Shown: positions 38,280 to 49,500, numbered from the stretch's first letter. The stretch is DNA of 64,000 nt from Megaustenia siamemsis (GCA_032433765.1 JAVIAB010000008.1:40074236-40138235); one strand, 5' to 3'. Numbers and translations are program-made. Notes: a model not told the origin generated them from the sequence alone.

Positions 38280-38935
38280 CAGCTAAAGTCAGTACACAGA
38301 GGAGATAAGTTTTATTTTATGGACATCACTGGTTGTGAGCGTGAACCTTTCTTTGGTTGTCATTGAGACCTGGCATTTCCACGTAGTGTATATACACTTG
38401 CTGTTCGTCTGTTCAGTTTAAATCTGGCCTCATATTCAAACATTTTGATTCTTTTATTTATATAAAATAAGTTGATGGGATTATTGTCTAATCTATACGT
38501 TTGCTTCTAATCTATACATTTTACTCCTAATGTAAACTCACATCTTATAATTCAGCTCTAATCGTGGAGGTTGGATGGACATTGTGAATACGTCGGTAGT
38601 TGTGTATGCCAACGACCGCTAAGGTTACTGGATCGATGATGAAGATGATAATGATGATGTACTTTTGTTGATTTATTCTCTCTACTTTTCTACATTTATT
38701 TATCACATCCACGTATAGAGTGAAGCGAAGTGGGGCGCTGTAGTTTTCTATCCTTGACATTGTGTGAGCACACCATTTTTAAACTTACCCGCTACAGGAA
38801 ATTATAAAACATTGACTACCTGTCTAACTCGTGGTCTTCTCTACTCCTTTACTGAATCACTGAGAGACACAATTCTGTATTTATTTCTATTGATTCATCT
38901 TAAGCCACGATCTTATAGAGATCATCCCAGTGGAT
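38280..38935. other. unassigned sequence
   Basis: AT-rich, with a short GATAATGATGAT patch near 38640; nothing else recognised. Confidence 0.4.
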
Positions 38936-38944
38936 TTAAATGAT

Positions 38945-39370
38945 GCAATAGTTTTTCATCTTCATCCCAACGTTGTGCTACCAATGCCAGTCCTGGACCC
39001 TAGATGCAAGAACAATAAGAAAAAATCTCTACCGAGATGATATGTGTTAGACGAATGACAGGAAACAGTCTGAGAGATAAGATCAGAAATGAACTGAGAA
39101 AGAAGCTAGGAATAACCCCCGCCATAGAGTATATAAAGAAACAACAGATACAATTATTTCACCACGTGACAAGGCCGAGAGATCAAAACACAACACAACG
39201 AGCCCTCAATAAACGTCGTGCGAACACCAGGCCCAAGGGACGACCATGAATACGATGGATCGACGAAATATTAGATGCACTAGGAAACATAACAGCAGCA
39301 GGGTCGAACAGAAAAGCAAAAGACCGCAAATTATATCTTTCCTCGACGCTGAATAGCAAATAATGAAGGA
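38945..39370 (+). pseudogene. LINE family D C-terminus
   Basis: LCYQCQ-like start, MTGNSLRDKIRNELRKKLGI, TPAIEYIKKQQIQLFHHVTR, ALNKRRANTRPKGRP, then after a stop IRWIDEILDALGN and LYLSSTLN. Clearest family D tail. Confidence 0.82.
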
Positions 39371-39604
39371 AAGAAGAAGAAGAAATAGTTTTTCGGTGAC
39401 AGATTTCAGAGACAGATTTCAGAGACATAGTGAACACAAAATTATCCCTTGATTTCCAACCGATATAGAATGTAACTTTATTGGAATATTTGTACACATC
39501 GGTGGGTAAAGCTGCCTCAATTCAGAGAGTTTAATTTGGTATCGGTTGGTATCACACACTCTCGACACCCACCCCCACACCCCTTCTTTTCTCCACTTAT
39601 TACT

Positions 39605-39955
39605 GGGCAAATCATCATTATCAAGTACCAAGCCTGCTGGCGTAGGTGATCATGTCTCTCCACAACTTTCGATCACGACAGATATTTATCATTTCTGTTG
39701 TTGACCTTCTGCCAAGCCATTCTCTTAAGCTGTCTGGTATTTTTTTCTCTTTGCTTTCCTCTATTTCTTCGTCCCTCAATTTTCCCAGTTGTTACAACAT
39801 ATTCAAGTTGCTCTCTTCTCATTACATGGCCCAAAAATATGATGATTGTTTCTTCCTAATATGGGAAATTAATTGTCTTTTTGCTTTGGTCTCTTTCAGA
39901 ACGTTTTCAATTCTCTTCTTAGCTGTCCATGGTATTCTCAACTCGGCAATTATCG
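39605..39955 (-). pseudogene. LINE family A C-terminal fragment
   Basis: + strand carries CATCATTATCAAGTACCAAG, the reversed (TGATGA) tail, then the complement of the family A tail to WTAKK-like sequence at about 39935. Frameshifted. Confidence 0.75.
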
Positions 39956-40107
39956 AAGCGATAATCTAGTTCGGGTTTACGGCCGTCTACAGAATATCCG
40001 ACGCGATCGAATACAGAGAGAGTGAGATAGAGGAATGCGGTTTCATGTGTTATTTTTAGCTCTAGCCAATCAGAATCGTCAGAAAGTGAAAGTGAAACTA
40101 TTTCTGA

Positions 40108-40350
40108 TTACCGGAGCTTCCTAACCTATTTATACCTACGTTATGCGCATCAGCATCTGTAGAAAGAAATTTTTCTGATCGCAAGAGAATCATTTCTTAT
40201 TGTCGCTCAACTCAGACACAAGAACGCTTATCTGGTTTGGCATTAATGTTCATTGAGAAATCATTCCTTCAGAAACTTAGAAACCAAGTCAACAGTACTT
40301 TCAATGACAAAGTCATCAGGACATTTTCGTCCAAAACAAAACGGATATAA
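40108..40350 (+). pseudogene. hAT transposase C-terminal dimerisation domain
   Basis: The frame reads LPNLFIPTLCASASVERNFS, then DRKRIISYCRSTQTQERLSG, LALMFIEKSFLQKL and ends KTKRI stop. ASASVERNFS...RLSGLALMFIE is the signature of the hAT-family dimerisation domain (consensus SxxSERxFS ... RLSxLALLSIE). An in-frame TGA at 40105 ends the match upstream, so it is an isolated relic. Terminal inverted repeats were not found. Confidence 0.85.
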
Positions 40351-40432
40351 TTAACATAAATAAGTAAGTAATTTAAAATGCAGTGATGTCATTAGAAAAT
40401 ATTACTACATGTTAGCCTACAGAATATAATGT

Positions 40433-40693
40433 ATGTTTTTATTTATTATGTCAGCGGTAGCCCAGATCCCAAAACCAGTATACGCCACTGACTCACGATC
40501 CATCCCTAAGGAAACAGCCACGAAGATGTTAGATGATCTCTGGGGCCACTTGGATAAGCCTGGCCATTTTGCCCATCGCGGCCGTTTCATTTGTATGGTA
40601 GGTGCTCCAGAAGGAATTTGCCGACAGCGGGATGTGTTCCATCTTGCAGAAAAGGTAGTAGTCACAATCCTCACCGGTTCGTTCTGGATTTAA
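40433..40693 (+). CDS. candidate isolated exon, unknown protein
   Basis: A frame of 86 codons with balanced composition: PKPVYATDSRSIPKETATKM, LDDLWGHLDKPGHFAHRGRF, ICMVGAPEGICRQRDVFHLA. A possible acceptor (tttattatgtcag) lies at 40454 and a possible donor at gtaggt (40600) or gtagta (40655). I do not recognise the family. It lies about 100 bp after the hAT relic and may be an exon, a pseudogene piece or part of that transposon. Confidence 0.3.
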   Translation: MFLFIMSAVAQIPKPVYATDSRSIPKETATKMLDDLWGHLDKPGHFAHRGRFICMVGAPEGICRQRDVFHLAEKVVVTILTGSFWI

Positions 40694-40799
40694 CCGGTTA
40701 TTCAGCATTTCCTTGTAAATAATGTAGTGTCTGTATACTCCCCTGTAGAATATAATGATTTAACTAGTGTAAGACAACTATAATTGTCACTATTGCTAC

Positions 40800-40990
40800 A
40801 TCATCATCATCAAGTACCTGTCTTACTTCTAATGTGTTATATGTCTGATGCATGCGGCCTTTAAGGGGAGGCCGTGTAGGCCGAAGCGTCAGTATTTTGT
40901 TGTGTACCTTCTTATAAAGCTGTCACCATACCTTGTAGCACGTATGTTACCCCTCACTACTGGCTCCTAGAATTCGATAGGTCGGTGTAA
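40800..40990. mobile_element. retroelement terminus with GGCC-GAAGCGTC motif
   Basis: Begins with a reversed family A tail (CATCATCATCAAGTACCTG). Then TCTGATGCATGCGGCC, AGGCCGTGTAGGCCGAAGCG and TCAGTATTTTGTTGTG match 49.09-49.16 kb (GAAGGCCTACTTGGCCGAAA, CGTCATTCGAC). The motif is typical of Penelope-like element ends and related hammerhead-type RNA folds. Confidence 0.45.
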
Positions 40991-41401
40991 TGAACCTAAC
41001 CTCTTGTCGACAGTATATTGATTCATATAACCACTGATTTATCGCGACTTCCAGCATTGAATAATTGCCTCTAAAATCATTCTGGTAGTTTAATATTCAT
41101 TTATTAACTGTGTTTTATGTTTACAATTCATTGAAAAAATTGACTGAAGGAAATCCTCCTTGATTGACAAGTGAAGCTACTCACGTTTGTTACTTTAGTC
41201 GTAGAACATTATAAAGGCATGGTTTTTTACAACATTTTTGTTCAAAGTTTAAGACTTTAGATGAACAGAGCAAAAGCAGAAAGAAGTCAGAGACTGATAG
41301 CTGACTGTTGTTGTCAAGACTAGGGGTTGAAGTTGACCAAAACAATATATACACCATTTCTAAGCGAGGATCCAGTGGAGCATAAAAATACTCGTTACAA
41401 T

Positions 41402-41527
41402 AATCAGAGGATTGCATCACAGTCGGCACACCTTCATTTACATAATCAGAGGATTGCATCACATTCGGCACACCTTCATTTACATAATCAGAGGATTGCA
41501 TCACACTCGGCACACCTTCATTTACAC
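41402..41527. repeat. 42-bp tandem repeat, three copies
   Basis: AATCAGAGGATTGCATCACA plus TTCGGCACACCTTCATTTACAT-type unit at 41402, 41444 and 41486, nearly identical. Confidence 0.96.
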
Positions 41528-41634
41528 ACAAACAGATAGATCTAAAATGCTACTTTTATGTAACAACAAACAGCCGAGCGAGTAAGAATTCGCATTTTAA
41601 GGTAAATCGTGTTTTAACAAAAGAATCAATTGTT

Positions 41635-41830
41635 CAGGGATTAGCGCTCTCGCCACTGAAGAGAAGTTTTTTTGATTCGACTCCCAGGAGCGGGGATTTC
41701 TGGTCAAACTGGCTAAACTAGCCTGTGAGAACTGATACCGTAGATATTATTATGGGAAAATAGGGCGGTCTGTCGTGATATAGATCACATCCGATTAGAA
41801 AATGTTCGCTGGCTGTTAAGAAATATGGGC
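41635..41830 (+). mobile_element. possible tRNA-derived SINE of another family
   Basis: GGGATTAGCGCTCTCGCCAC resembles an A box region and GATTCGACTCCC a B box 32 bases on, followed by ATGGGAAAATAGGGCGG. Only one copy here, so tentative. Confidence 0.35.
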
Positions 41831-41951
41831 ACTGTAACAATATTCCCCAACGTGGAGGGAAGCCTTTCCTACCAAACTGTTTGCAAAACCCCATCCCTAA
41901 AGACAAACTTGAATAAAGAAAGGTTAAAACATCCCTGATTCGCTGCAAATT

Positions 41952-42016
41952 GTAAAAAAAAAAACAAAAAACAAAAACAAAAAACAAAAAACAAAAAACT
42001 AAAACCAAAAAAAACC
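41952..42016. repeat. (A5-7C)n simple repeat
   Basis: AAAAAACAAAAAC-type units; frames rich in Phe and Val/Cys on the opposite strand are artefacts. Confidence 0.95.
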
Positions 42017-42510
42017 ATTTTCAGTCGGAATGGAGAAGAAATAAATATCACATTTTTTTATTTTTATTTCCCAGGTAAGATAAAAGACACTTCAATACTG
42101 GGTCGTTTTTTGTATTGATTGTTGTTTTATCTGACACATCACTGATGCGTGTTAAATAGTAAACTAGTTTTAGAGATATTATCGCCTATGAGGACTTCCA
42201 TACCACCAACTCTTGTCCGGTTCCGGAAACACTACTGTGGATTACAAATACAAGACGATAATTATCATCACTTGTATGGTGTTCCAAATGTGTCATCAAT
42301 TTATCTTTATTGTTGAGTTCTATTCACTATCTCGCGACCACTGATTTATAGGGCTGGGACACTTTCTTAGGGCGGGTAGCAACATTGTTCCGAAGCAAAT
42401 ATTGTATGGGGAAGTGACAAATGGAAGGTCTAGCTTAACCAGAACCTGGGTGCAAATAGGTCCACAAGGCATGCCTAAGTGAATTGTCCATTAGTTATAA
42501 TGAAAATCTG
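42016..42510. other. unassigned sequence
   Basis: No feature recognised. Confidence 0.4.
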
Positions 42511-42547
42511 GAGCCGCGATAGCTCAGTGGTTGGTGAACTGGACTAT
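42511..42547 (+). mobile_element. SINE-A head only
   Basis: GGAGCCGCGATAGCTCAGTG GTTGGTGAACTGGACTA then an abrupt switch to unrelated sequence. A 3'-truncated SINE is unusual for target-primed insertion and implies a later deletion. Confidence 0.85.
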
Positions 42548-42549
42548 GA

Positions 42550-42953
42550 AGTTGTGTGAAATGCGTAATTAAGATGATCTAAACTAAATTTATGATGAAA
42601 ACTAAATGATGTCGATATCAAATTCACATATAAAAAAGTCACTCAGTTTTATCGTGCCCTAAGAAGATATTCGCGTCATTTACCAAATAATCAGTTTACA
42701 CAAACGACAATCTGGCTTTAAAAGAACGAGGAAGTGCCATTCAGATAATCTGATAACATCACAGAAATCCTTCGGCAGGAGGGTCTTACGGTTCTGTGTT
42801 TCACATCTGCTCGTTGAGAGAACTGCAGCTCTCGATTGTGCTTCATGGCGTACATGGATAGGACAAAACAAGACACGTATTAAAATATATTAACAAATTA
42901 TGAATAGACAGTCATTAATCATTTGACCACAGAGTAGATGACCATTTCTTTAA
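42550..42953. other. unassigned sequence
   Basis: No feature recognised. Confidence 0.4.
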
Positions 42954-42966
42954 GCTGGGTCCACTG

Positions 42967-43225
42967 TAAAAAAAGTAAAGCACCCCCCTCACGCCAAGTG
43001 GCGTATAGGGAATATGGTGTTAGTGACCATACATTTTACAGACCTTCGGCACATGATTTTTGGGTTAATGTGGTCGGTATTACGCCCGTGTCGCTTTACT
43101 TTCCCAGAAAAAAATCCGGTACCCATTAAAGGCTGGGTGACCCCGAAAGCCATCGGTTGGGATGAAAGAACCTACCTCTGGTCCTTTGTAGTCCAGTTCA
43201 CTAACCACTGAACTATCACGGCTCC
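42967..43225 (-). mobile_element. SINE-A, reverse, with target duplication
   Basis: Flanked by GCTGGGTCCACTG (42954-42966) and GCTGGGTCCCCTG (43226-43238), one mismatch in 13. Head and tail complete. Confidence 0.95.
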
Positions 43226-43238
43226 GCTGGGTCCCCTG

Positions 43239-43577
43239 GAGGACATATTATTCCGCAGAAAAAGAGAACAGTTATATAGCCTTACTAATCCCAAATGTTA
43301 GTGTTTGCACTATAAACTATCACTGAACACATAAGTTAATACAAACAAGAAATTGTTTCTTACGTTTTCATTATGACAGCTGTTTATCTCGGTTGCCATA
43401 GCAATCGATAATGTTAGCAGAAGCAATAACACTTTATATAATTTACAGTCCATAGTGTTATCATGTTATATTAAATTAGGAGGCGAAGGCGCGCCTCGCA
43501 GCACCAGAGCTGGAAGTTGTCAGCGATCCACAGCAGATGGCTTGCGCCAGGATCGGTGAACCAAAACCATCCAGACC
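43239..43577. other. unassigned sequence
   Basis: No feature recognised up to the start of repeat G. Confidence 0.4.
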
Positions 43578-43865
43578 CTGCTCCACCTCTCCGTGGTGCC
43601 TCCAGTAACAGACTAACCTGTCTTGCCTGGCAAAGAGAGCAGGGATCGAAGAGGGAATACAACCCGGTACTCAAAAATGTCACGCTGAAATCGGATGTGT
43701 TGGGCCGAAAGACGCAAATATCACAGTTATACTACAAACCACAACACATCGCAGACACACCCCACCCACTTAACGTCCTTTTAAGGGCGGATGATGAAGC
43801 GGAATTCTACAGTCTACGAATACTCTAGAATAATTTAGACATCGGGCGAACGCAAGCAAGCATAT
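43577..43865 (+). repeat. dispersed repeat G, copy 2 (inverted to copy 1)
   Basis: CTGCTCCACCTCTCCGTGGT to CATCGGGCGAACGCAAGCAA, the inverse of 17457-17745. A 103-codon frame (43517-43828) crosses it but is not kept in copy 1. Confidence 0.85.
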
Positions 43866-43874
43866 TAAATTGAA

Positions 43875-44150
43875 GTTTTAAAACAACTAAACATGAAACG
43901 AGAACTACTAAACACAATTCAAACTAGACAAATGAGATTTTTGGAGAATGTTAAAAGACATAGCAGGCTACTAAAAGTAACCTTGGAAGGGGAATATGCA
44001 TAGTAAAAGAGTCAGACCATGACTAACGTGGTGGAGTAACATCAAAGATGGACAAATCAATCTTTGACAACCTTCACTATCAACGCAAGAGACAGAGCGG
44101 AGCTCCATGGTAGCTACATTTCCATGAAGGAGACGACATTCATTAATAAT
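43875..44150 (+). pseudogene. LINE family B tail
   Basis: KQLNMKRELLNTIQTRQMRF, LENVKRHSRLLKVTLEGE, WWSNIKDGQINL, then a decayed end and TAATGATGATGAAAATA tail. Matches 44.64-45.18 kb reversed. Confidence 0.75.
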
Positions 44151-44635
44151 GATGATGAAAATAACTCGCTTAAATAACTTAAATAATTGACATTTTTATA
44201 TTTAAAGTACTTTATCACATCCTCTTAACACTAATATTATTCCTATTTTTAACTCACGCGGTATTCCATACTTATTTCTTATCTGGCAGGATAACAGAGC
44301 ACGCCCAGCAACGCTTTTCCACGAGCATTAATCAAATACCGTCCAAATTGGACGTTCTTTTTCCTCGTCTACGTCACGATGCTGACCCTGAACATTCGCT
44401 CACTATTCTATGGTTGATAAACAATAAATAAACAATGTTCATAACTTGTGTTATGTCGCTTCAATGTGTGAGATAAATCCCTCCTGTGACGACCGTGCTT
44501 TTGTTTTTCCAGTGAGAGAATTCTGCGGAACATAAGTAACTGATGAAGCAATACCGTTTGGTAAGTAGATTATTTGACTTTGATCTATGACCATCATCGC
44601 TAAACTCAGGGACAAAATCGTTGATCGTTCTAATC
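44150..44635. other. unassigned sequence
   Basis: AT-rich; nothing recognised. Confidence 0.4.
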
Positions 44636-44668
<33 letters not shown>

Positions 44669-45185
44669 GCATTATCATCAAGGGCCTTCTTCGCAATGAA
44701 GGTTGGCTACCATGGAGCGCCATTCTGCTCTGTCTCTTGCTTTGATGGTGCAGGTTGTCATAGACTGATTTGTCCATCTTTTGATGTTACTCGTCCATGT
44801 TAGTATTGGTCTGCATCTGCCTCTTTTATCTTGTATTTTCCCCTCCAGGATTACATTTAGTAGGCTGTTGTGTCTTTTAACATGGCCCAAAAATCGCATT
44901 TGTCTTGTTTGAATTGTGTTTAGTAGTTTTCTTTTCATTTTTAGTTGTTTTAAGACTTCATCGTTTTGTTTTCTTTTCCTTCCATCCAATTCTACCTATT
45001 CTTCTATATATCCACTTTCCAAAGGCTTCTATTCTCTGTTCTGTTTAATTGTCTAATGTCCATGTTTCTGCACCATATAGGAATATTGAGAAGATGTAAC
45101 ATTTTGCTATTCTTAGTTTTAGCCCTGGTGTTGTTTGTTTTGATGTTAGTATGTTCTTCATGGCATTAAAATTACTTTTTGCCAA
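44636..45185 (-). pseudogene. LINE family B C-terminus with (ATG)n tail
   Basis: Minus strand: MDGRKRKQNDEVLKQLKMKR, KLLNTIQTRQMRFLGHVKRH, NSLLNVILEGKIQDKRGRCR, WTSNIKRWTNQSMTTCTIKA, RDRAEWRSMVANLHCEEGP, then (ATG)n at 44636-44668. Most complete family B tail. Confidence 0.87.
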
Positions 45186-45214
45186 TTACTTTTTGTTCTA
45201 ATCTCATTTTTGAT

Positions 45215-45605
45215 AAACTATCTATCTATCTATTGACGTCCCGAGCCGTGGCCGGCCCACACGGCATAGACATAGATACTCATTCTCATTTTCTAAGTTT
45301 TCTTTCTAGCAGTCTCAATCCTTGCAAAAAACATTTATCAAATCCCGCCATTTGTCCCTGTTCTTTGCAACCATTTCAAACTCATTGCGGCAGCCATTTC
45401 CTGCTGCATTTGTCTCTCTCATCAATGTTCTTCTCAGTGTCTCTCTGGGTCGGCCTCTTTTCCTCCTGCCTGTTATTTCCCACAAGAGGGCTTTCTTTGC
45501 TATTCGGTTGTTATCTCTTCTCATCACATGTCCAACATATGTCCATCGTCTCTTCTTGATCACTGATGGTAATCTTGAGCACAGTGGTTAATTGGCGATT
45601 TCTCT
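45215..45605 (-). pseudogene. LINE family E C-terminus and 3'UTR
   Basis: Minus strand: KKRRWTYVGHVMRRDNNRIA, KKALLWEITGRRKRGRPRET, LRRTLMRETNAAGNGCRNEF and KWRDLINVFCKD stop. The 3'UTR ends GGGCCGGCCACGGCTCGGGA, CGTCAATAGATAGATAG, the GATA-type tail. Confidence 0.87.
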
Positions 45606-46014
45606 AATTTCCTCATTTGTTTTGAATTTGTTTCACCACGCTATCCATGTATTTTCCTTAGACATTTAATTTTTAAATGCGTTCAACTGTGTTTCTACGC
45701 CTCTTTGTTATTTATCAGCTCTCTCATGCATACGTAATGGTTGGTAGTATGCTTGAGTCCTGATAATACAGGATTATTTATCGCAGCAAAGTGCGTCAGT
45801 GCCGTGGCACAAATAGGACCCCATTGCGTAATTTTAACAAAACATTTCATCACATGGACATGGTTTGAATTTTTTTAAAGTTGCCCTGGCAGCGACATAT
45901 AACCTTATTCTTTCAGATTCTCAACTGCCGAAGGGTGGGTAGAAGGTTGGAATGATTCTTTTATGTGCTCTAGTAAAACTCGGGATCACCTGTTCATTAT
46001 CACTCTCCCATATG
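45605..46014. other. unassigned sequence
   Basis: No feature recognised. Confidence 0.4.
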
Positions 46015-46485
46015 TTTAGGTCCTTTATTTAAAGCTACTAGGTCCTTTATCTAAAGCTACTAAGTCCTTTATCTAAAGCTACTAGGTCCTTTATCTAAAG
46101 CTACTAGGTCCTTTATCTAAAGCTACTAGGTCCTTTATCTAAAGCTACCAGGTCCTTTATCTAAAGCTACTAGGTCCTTTATCTAAAGCTACTAGGTCCT
46201 TTATCTAAAGCTACTAAGTCCTTTATCTAAAGCTACTAGGTCCTTTATCTAAAGCTACTAGGTCCTTTATCTAAAGTTACCAGGTCCTTTATCTAAAGCT
46301 ACTAGGTCCTTTATCTAAAGCTACTAGGTCCTTTATCTAAAGTTACCAGGTCCTTTATCTAAAGCTACGAGGTCCTTTATCTAAAGCTACCAGGTCCTTT
46401 ATCTAAAGCTACCAGGTCCTTTATCTAAAGCTACCAGGTCCTTTATCTAAAGCTACCAGGTCCTTTATCTAAAGCTACTAGCACA
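46015..46485. repeat. 22-bp minisatellite, about 21 copies
   Basis: Unit AGGTCCTTTATCTAAAGCTA plus CT. ACTAGG versus ACCAGG variants; the right end is uniform ACCAGG. Confidence 0.97.
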
Positions 46486-46744
46486 CCTCGAAGACGGCGA
46501 TATTGTATAAGTGTCCTTTCTTGTTACCTTGGCAGTTTCCTGACAACAGTGTTCAACTTTATGCTACTGCCGTCTCTCTTTCCCGTTAAAATATCTGGGA
46601 TCCAGTTGGATGATCCTAAAGGGATCCGTCTATAAGGAACAAATCCAATCTTATGTCCTCTATAGACAAATAAGCTAATCTTTGTTTTACAGTTGCCCCA
46701 CTCTACGCCAGGGACACAGATAATAACATTATTGTAAATAAAAC

Positions 46745-47020
46745 GGGTTGCCTCGGTTGCTGAACGGTTAGTGTGTTCGCTTCCTGATTAGTTGGGTTTG
46801 ATCCTCAAAAGTGATGGTTTTTTTTTCATTCGGACTGACAAGATTCCGGGGTTCACCCAGCCTCAAAAAATGGGTACCAGATATGTTTATGTGAAGTATA
46901 ACGGTGGCCTGGCGTGATACCGACCATACCACCGAAAAATGTGCCGTGGTCAAAGAAGGATATAATCATTAGACCAAATTCCTCACACGCCTAGAAGGTG
47001 TGGAGGGAATTTGTACTTTT
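46745..47020 (+). mobile_element. SINE related to SINE-A (divergent subfamily)
   Basis: Head GTTGCCTCGGTTGCTGAACG GTTAGTG with B-box-like GGGTTTGATCC, then GGTTCACCCAGCCTC, AAATGGGTACCAGAT, GCGTGATACCGACCA and CACGCCTAGAAGGTGTG GAGGGAATTTGTACTTTT. Same block order as SINE-A with different sequence in between. Confidence 0.72.
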
Positions 47021-47189
47021 TTTGTGAACCGGGAACTACTTTCTATGGTAAACCACATCAGAGGTACCTCTTAAGGAAAACACCAGGGACAGAGAAACAA
47101 ATGGAATAATGACATTCACAGCTCTTTCTTAAACATAAATTGGAGGGACTTTACACAAAAAGAAACTTTAAGAGAAGAAACCAAACATC

Positions 47190-47770
47190 ATCAAGTCCAT
47201 ACTTACTGGCGTAGGTGATCATGTCTCTCCACAACTCTCAATTTCGACAGTTATTTATCATTTCTGTTGTTGACCTTCTGCAAAGATCTTAAGCTGTACG
47301 GTATCTTTTCTCTTTGCTTCCTCTATCTCTTCATCCCTCAATTTTCCCAGTTGTCACAATATTTTCCAGCTGTTCCATTTTGATTGCACAGCCAAAAAAT
47401 GATGATTGTTTCATCATAATATTGGAAATTAGCTCTCTCTTTGCTTCGGCCTCTTCCATGACGTTTTCATTACTCTTCTTAGCTGTCCATGATATTCTCA
47501 ACATTCGTCTGTAAAAAACATTTCTACAGCCTTGAGTGATTTTCTTGTCCGTTGTCCTATTGTCCATGATTCATATCCATATGTTAAGACTGGCTCTACA
47601 TAACATTTAAGAACTCTTTTTTTCTATTGTCAAAAAAATATTGCACAGTATTTTCATCATTTTTTGGAAAACTGCTTTTGCCTGAGCTATTCTGCATCTC
47701 ACCTCTGTTTCTTTTGTACATCTACCATCTGAGGTCAACATTGTGTTCCCAGATATTTAAATACTTTTAC
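47190..47770 (-). pseudogene. LINE family A tail, longer copy
   Basis: + strand starts CATCATCAAGTCCATACTTA; minus-strand frame reads CRNVFYRRMLRISWTAKKSN, ENVMEEAEAKRELISNIMMK, SSFFGCAIKMEQLENIVTTG, and decayed upstream parts continue to about 47770 (SDGRCTKET-like). Confidence 0.78.
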
Positions 47771-47989
47771 GTGACTTAATATTGTTCCACTTATCTTTAT
47801 TATGCATTCCAGTGATGTCTTTTTCTTTGTTGCTACAATTACTTGTCTTTTTCTTTGTTGCTACAATTACTTGTCTTTTTCTATTCGGGCTGAGTCCTTT
47901 CATTTTGCTTATTTTCACTTTAATTTCTAACATTTTAAACCAAACAAGAATACGTAAAGAAGTATTGAGGACGCTTGATACACATCGGT

Positions 47990-48200
47990 AAAATGCTCAG
48001 ATTGGACGAAAGAAGTGTCCATCGGTGGGGTTTCATGTGAACACAGGTTGTAAAAGAGAACGAGGATGGCCAAATGAAACTTTAAGAAGATTTTTAATAA
48101 ACAGGACTCAGATGTGAGATTAAGAACAAAACACAACCCAGAGGTGAATCGTTACACTTGGAGAGTTATGGTCCATGACTTAGATTGTCTTTAACAGAAA
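47990..48200 (+). pseudogene. LINE C-terminal fragment, other family
   Basis: Frames contain KRERGWPNETLRRFLINRTQ then NRYTWRVMVHDLDCL stop, the KRGRPxETxRR...W layout of a LINE tail. Confidence 0.5.
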
Positions 48201-48284
48201 AGAAACTAATTCATTCATAACAGCTGTTACTTTTACTTAACTTCCGCCCGCCTCTGTTGCCTTACAAGAGTCGAGGGAAAACGA

Positions 48285-48540
48285 AGTGTTTGAGTCAATG
48301 TACTGTAGAATGTCTCCTGTATAATGCTCTTCGTGATGTCTGCTATTTTATTAATCCATCGTCTTCTAGGTCTACCTTTTCCCTCTTTCATTTGGTCTGA
48401 TTGCTAAGACTCTCTGGTAGATGCTGTCTGGTGATGATCGTGTTACGCGTCCAAACCATCTGTTTCCTTATATGATTCAGAACAGTTGTTTACTCCAACT
48501 CTTTTCCTATTAACCTCATTTCTGATTTATACAACAGATT
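48285..48540 (-). pseudogene. LINE C-terminal fragment, other family
   Basis: The reverse complement encodes SPDSIYQRVLAIRPNER and GRPRRRWINKIADITKSI in neighbouring frames. Confidence 0.5.
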
Positions 48541-49000
48541 GTTACCAATAATTAGTTGCCTTGATACCACATTTAAGTTGATTAAAAAACTTGATAGTTA
48601 ATTTTTCTTATCAACAGTTGTGGAGGAGATATGAACATTTCACACAGCAAAGTGTTATTTGTAAAACTCGTTGAATGCTCAGCTCGGAAACATTCATCTA
48701 CTGGAATATTACACACATTTAACAAATTAAGATAGTGAATGCGTTTTATTTGATGGTGTCTCACATTGGGGAACATTCCCACAAAGTATCAACTTGAGCA
48801 CTTATCGGAATGTATACTATTCCTGACGACTTCAAACCTTAAATGCTGCAAGATATCGACTATTAAAGGCAGAACTCAGCTTTTTAAGGTTTAAGTAACC
48901 AGTCGTGGTGTAGGCGCACATACATATAACATACACGTAAACCCTGAGACGCATATGTGCTGTTACAGCTTCATAGTATCATTAATTTGCTTGTGTCTGG
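48540..49000. other. unassigned sequence
   Basis: No feature recognised. Confidence 0.4.
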
Positions 49001-49074
49001 ATCTGCAAACCAGAGATCTAACGTCTCCCAGTAGATTTCTGTGTATATCCTTATATATCTTTTTATGTTTTTGT

Positions 49075-49195
49075 TTATTGTTCCAGTTGAAGGCCTACTT
49101 GGCCGAAACGTCATTCGACTTTTGTTTTGCTTCTCCCCTACGTAAAGCTGTTACCAGACTACTTTTCTCTCCCTTTTTAACAAAAATTATTATCA
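49075..49195. mobile_element. second copy of the GGCCGAAACGTC retroelement terminus
   Basis: CAGTTGAAGGCCTACTTGGC, CGAAACGTCATTCGAC, CCCCTACGTAAAGCTGTTAC. Aligned with 40.86-40.95 kb, including the shared AAAGCTGT.ACCA end. Confidence 0.5.
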
Positions 49196-49204
49196 GCTTC
49201 ACAG

Positions 49205-49500
49205 CAGCTACGCGACTCTATATGTAACTCTACGCAACTCCATGCAATTCTATGCAACTCTATGCAAATCTATGCACTTCTATGTAACTCTATGCAAATC
49301 TATGCAACTTTATGTAACTCTATGCAACTGTATGTAACTCTACGCAACTCTACGCAACTCTACGTAACTCTATGCAACTCTATGTAACTCTATGCAACTC
49401 TATGCAACTCTATACAACTCTATGCAACTCGATGCAACTCGATGCAACTCGATGCAACTCTACGCAACTCTACGGAACTCTACGCAACTCTATGCATCTT
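49205..49500. repeat. 10-bp minisatellite, about 29 copies
   Basis: Unit AACTCTATGC with many TATGC/TATGT/TACGC changes. Confidence 0.95.

Noticed and set aside
37558..38366. Lys/Glu/Arg-rich and Ser/Leu/Phe-rich frames
   Set aside because: Low-complexity polypyrimidine tract.
43517..43828. 103-codon frame in repeat G
   Set aside because: Not preserved in the other repeat G copy, which has stops and shifts in the same region.
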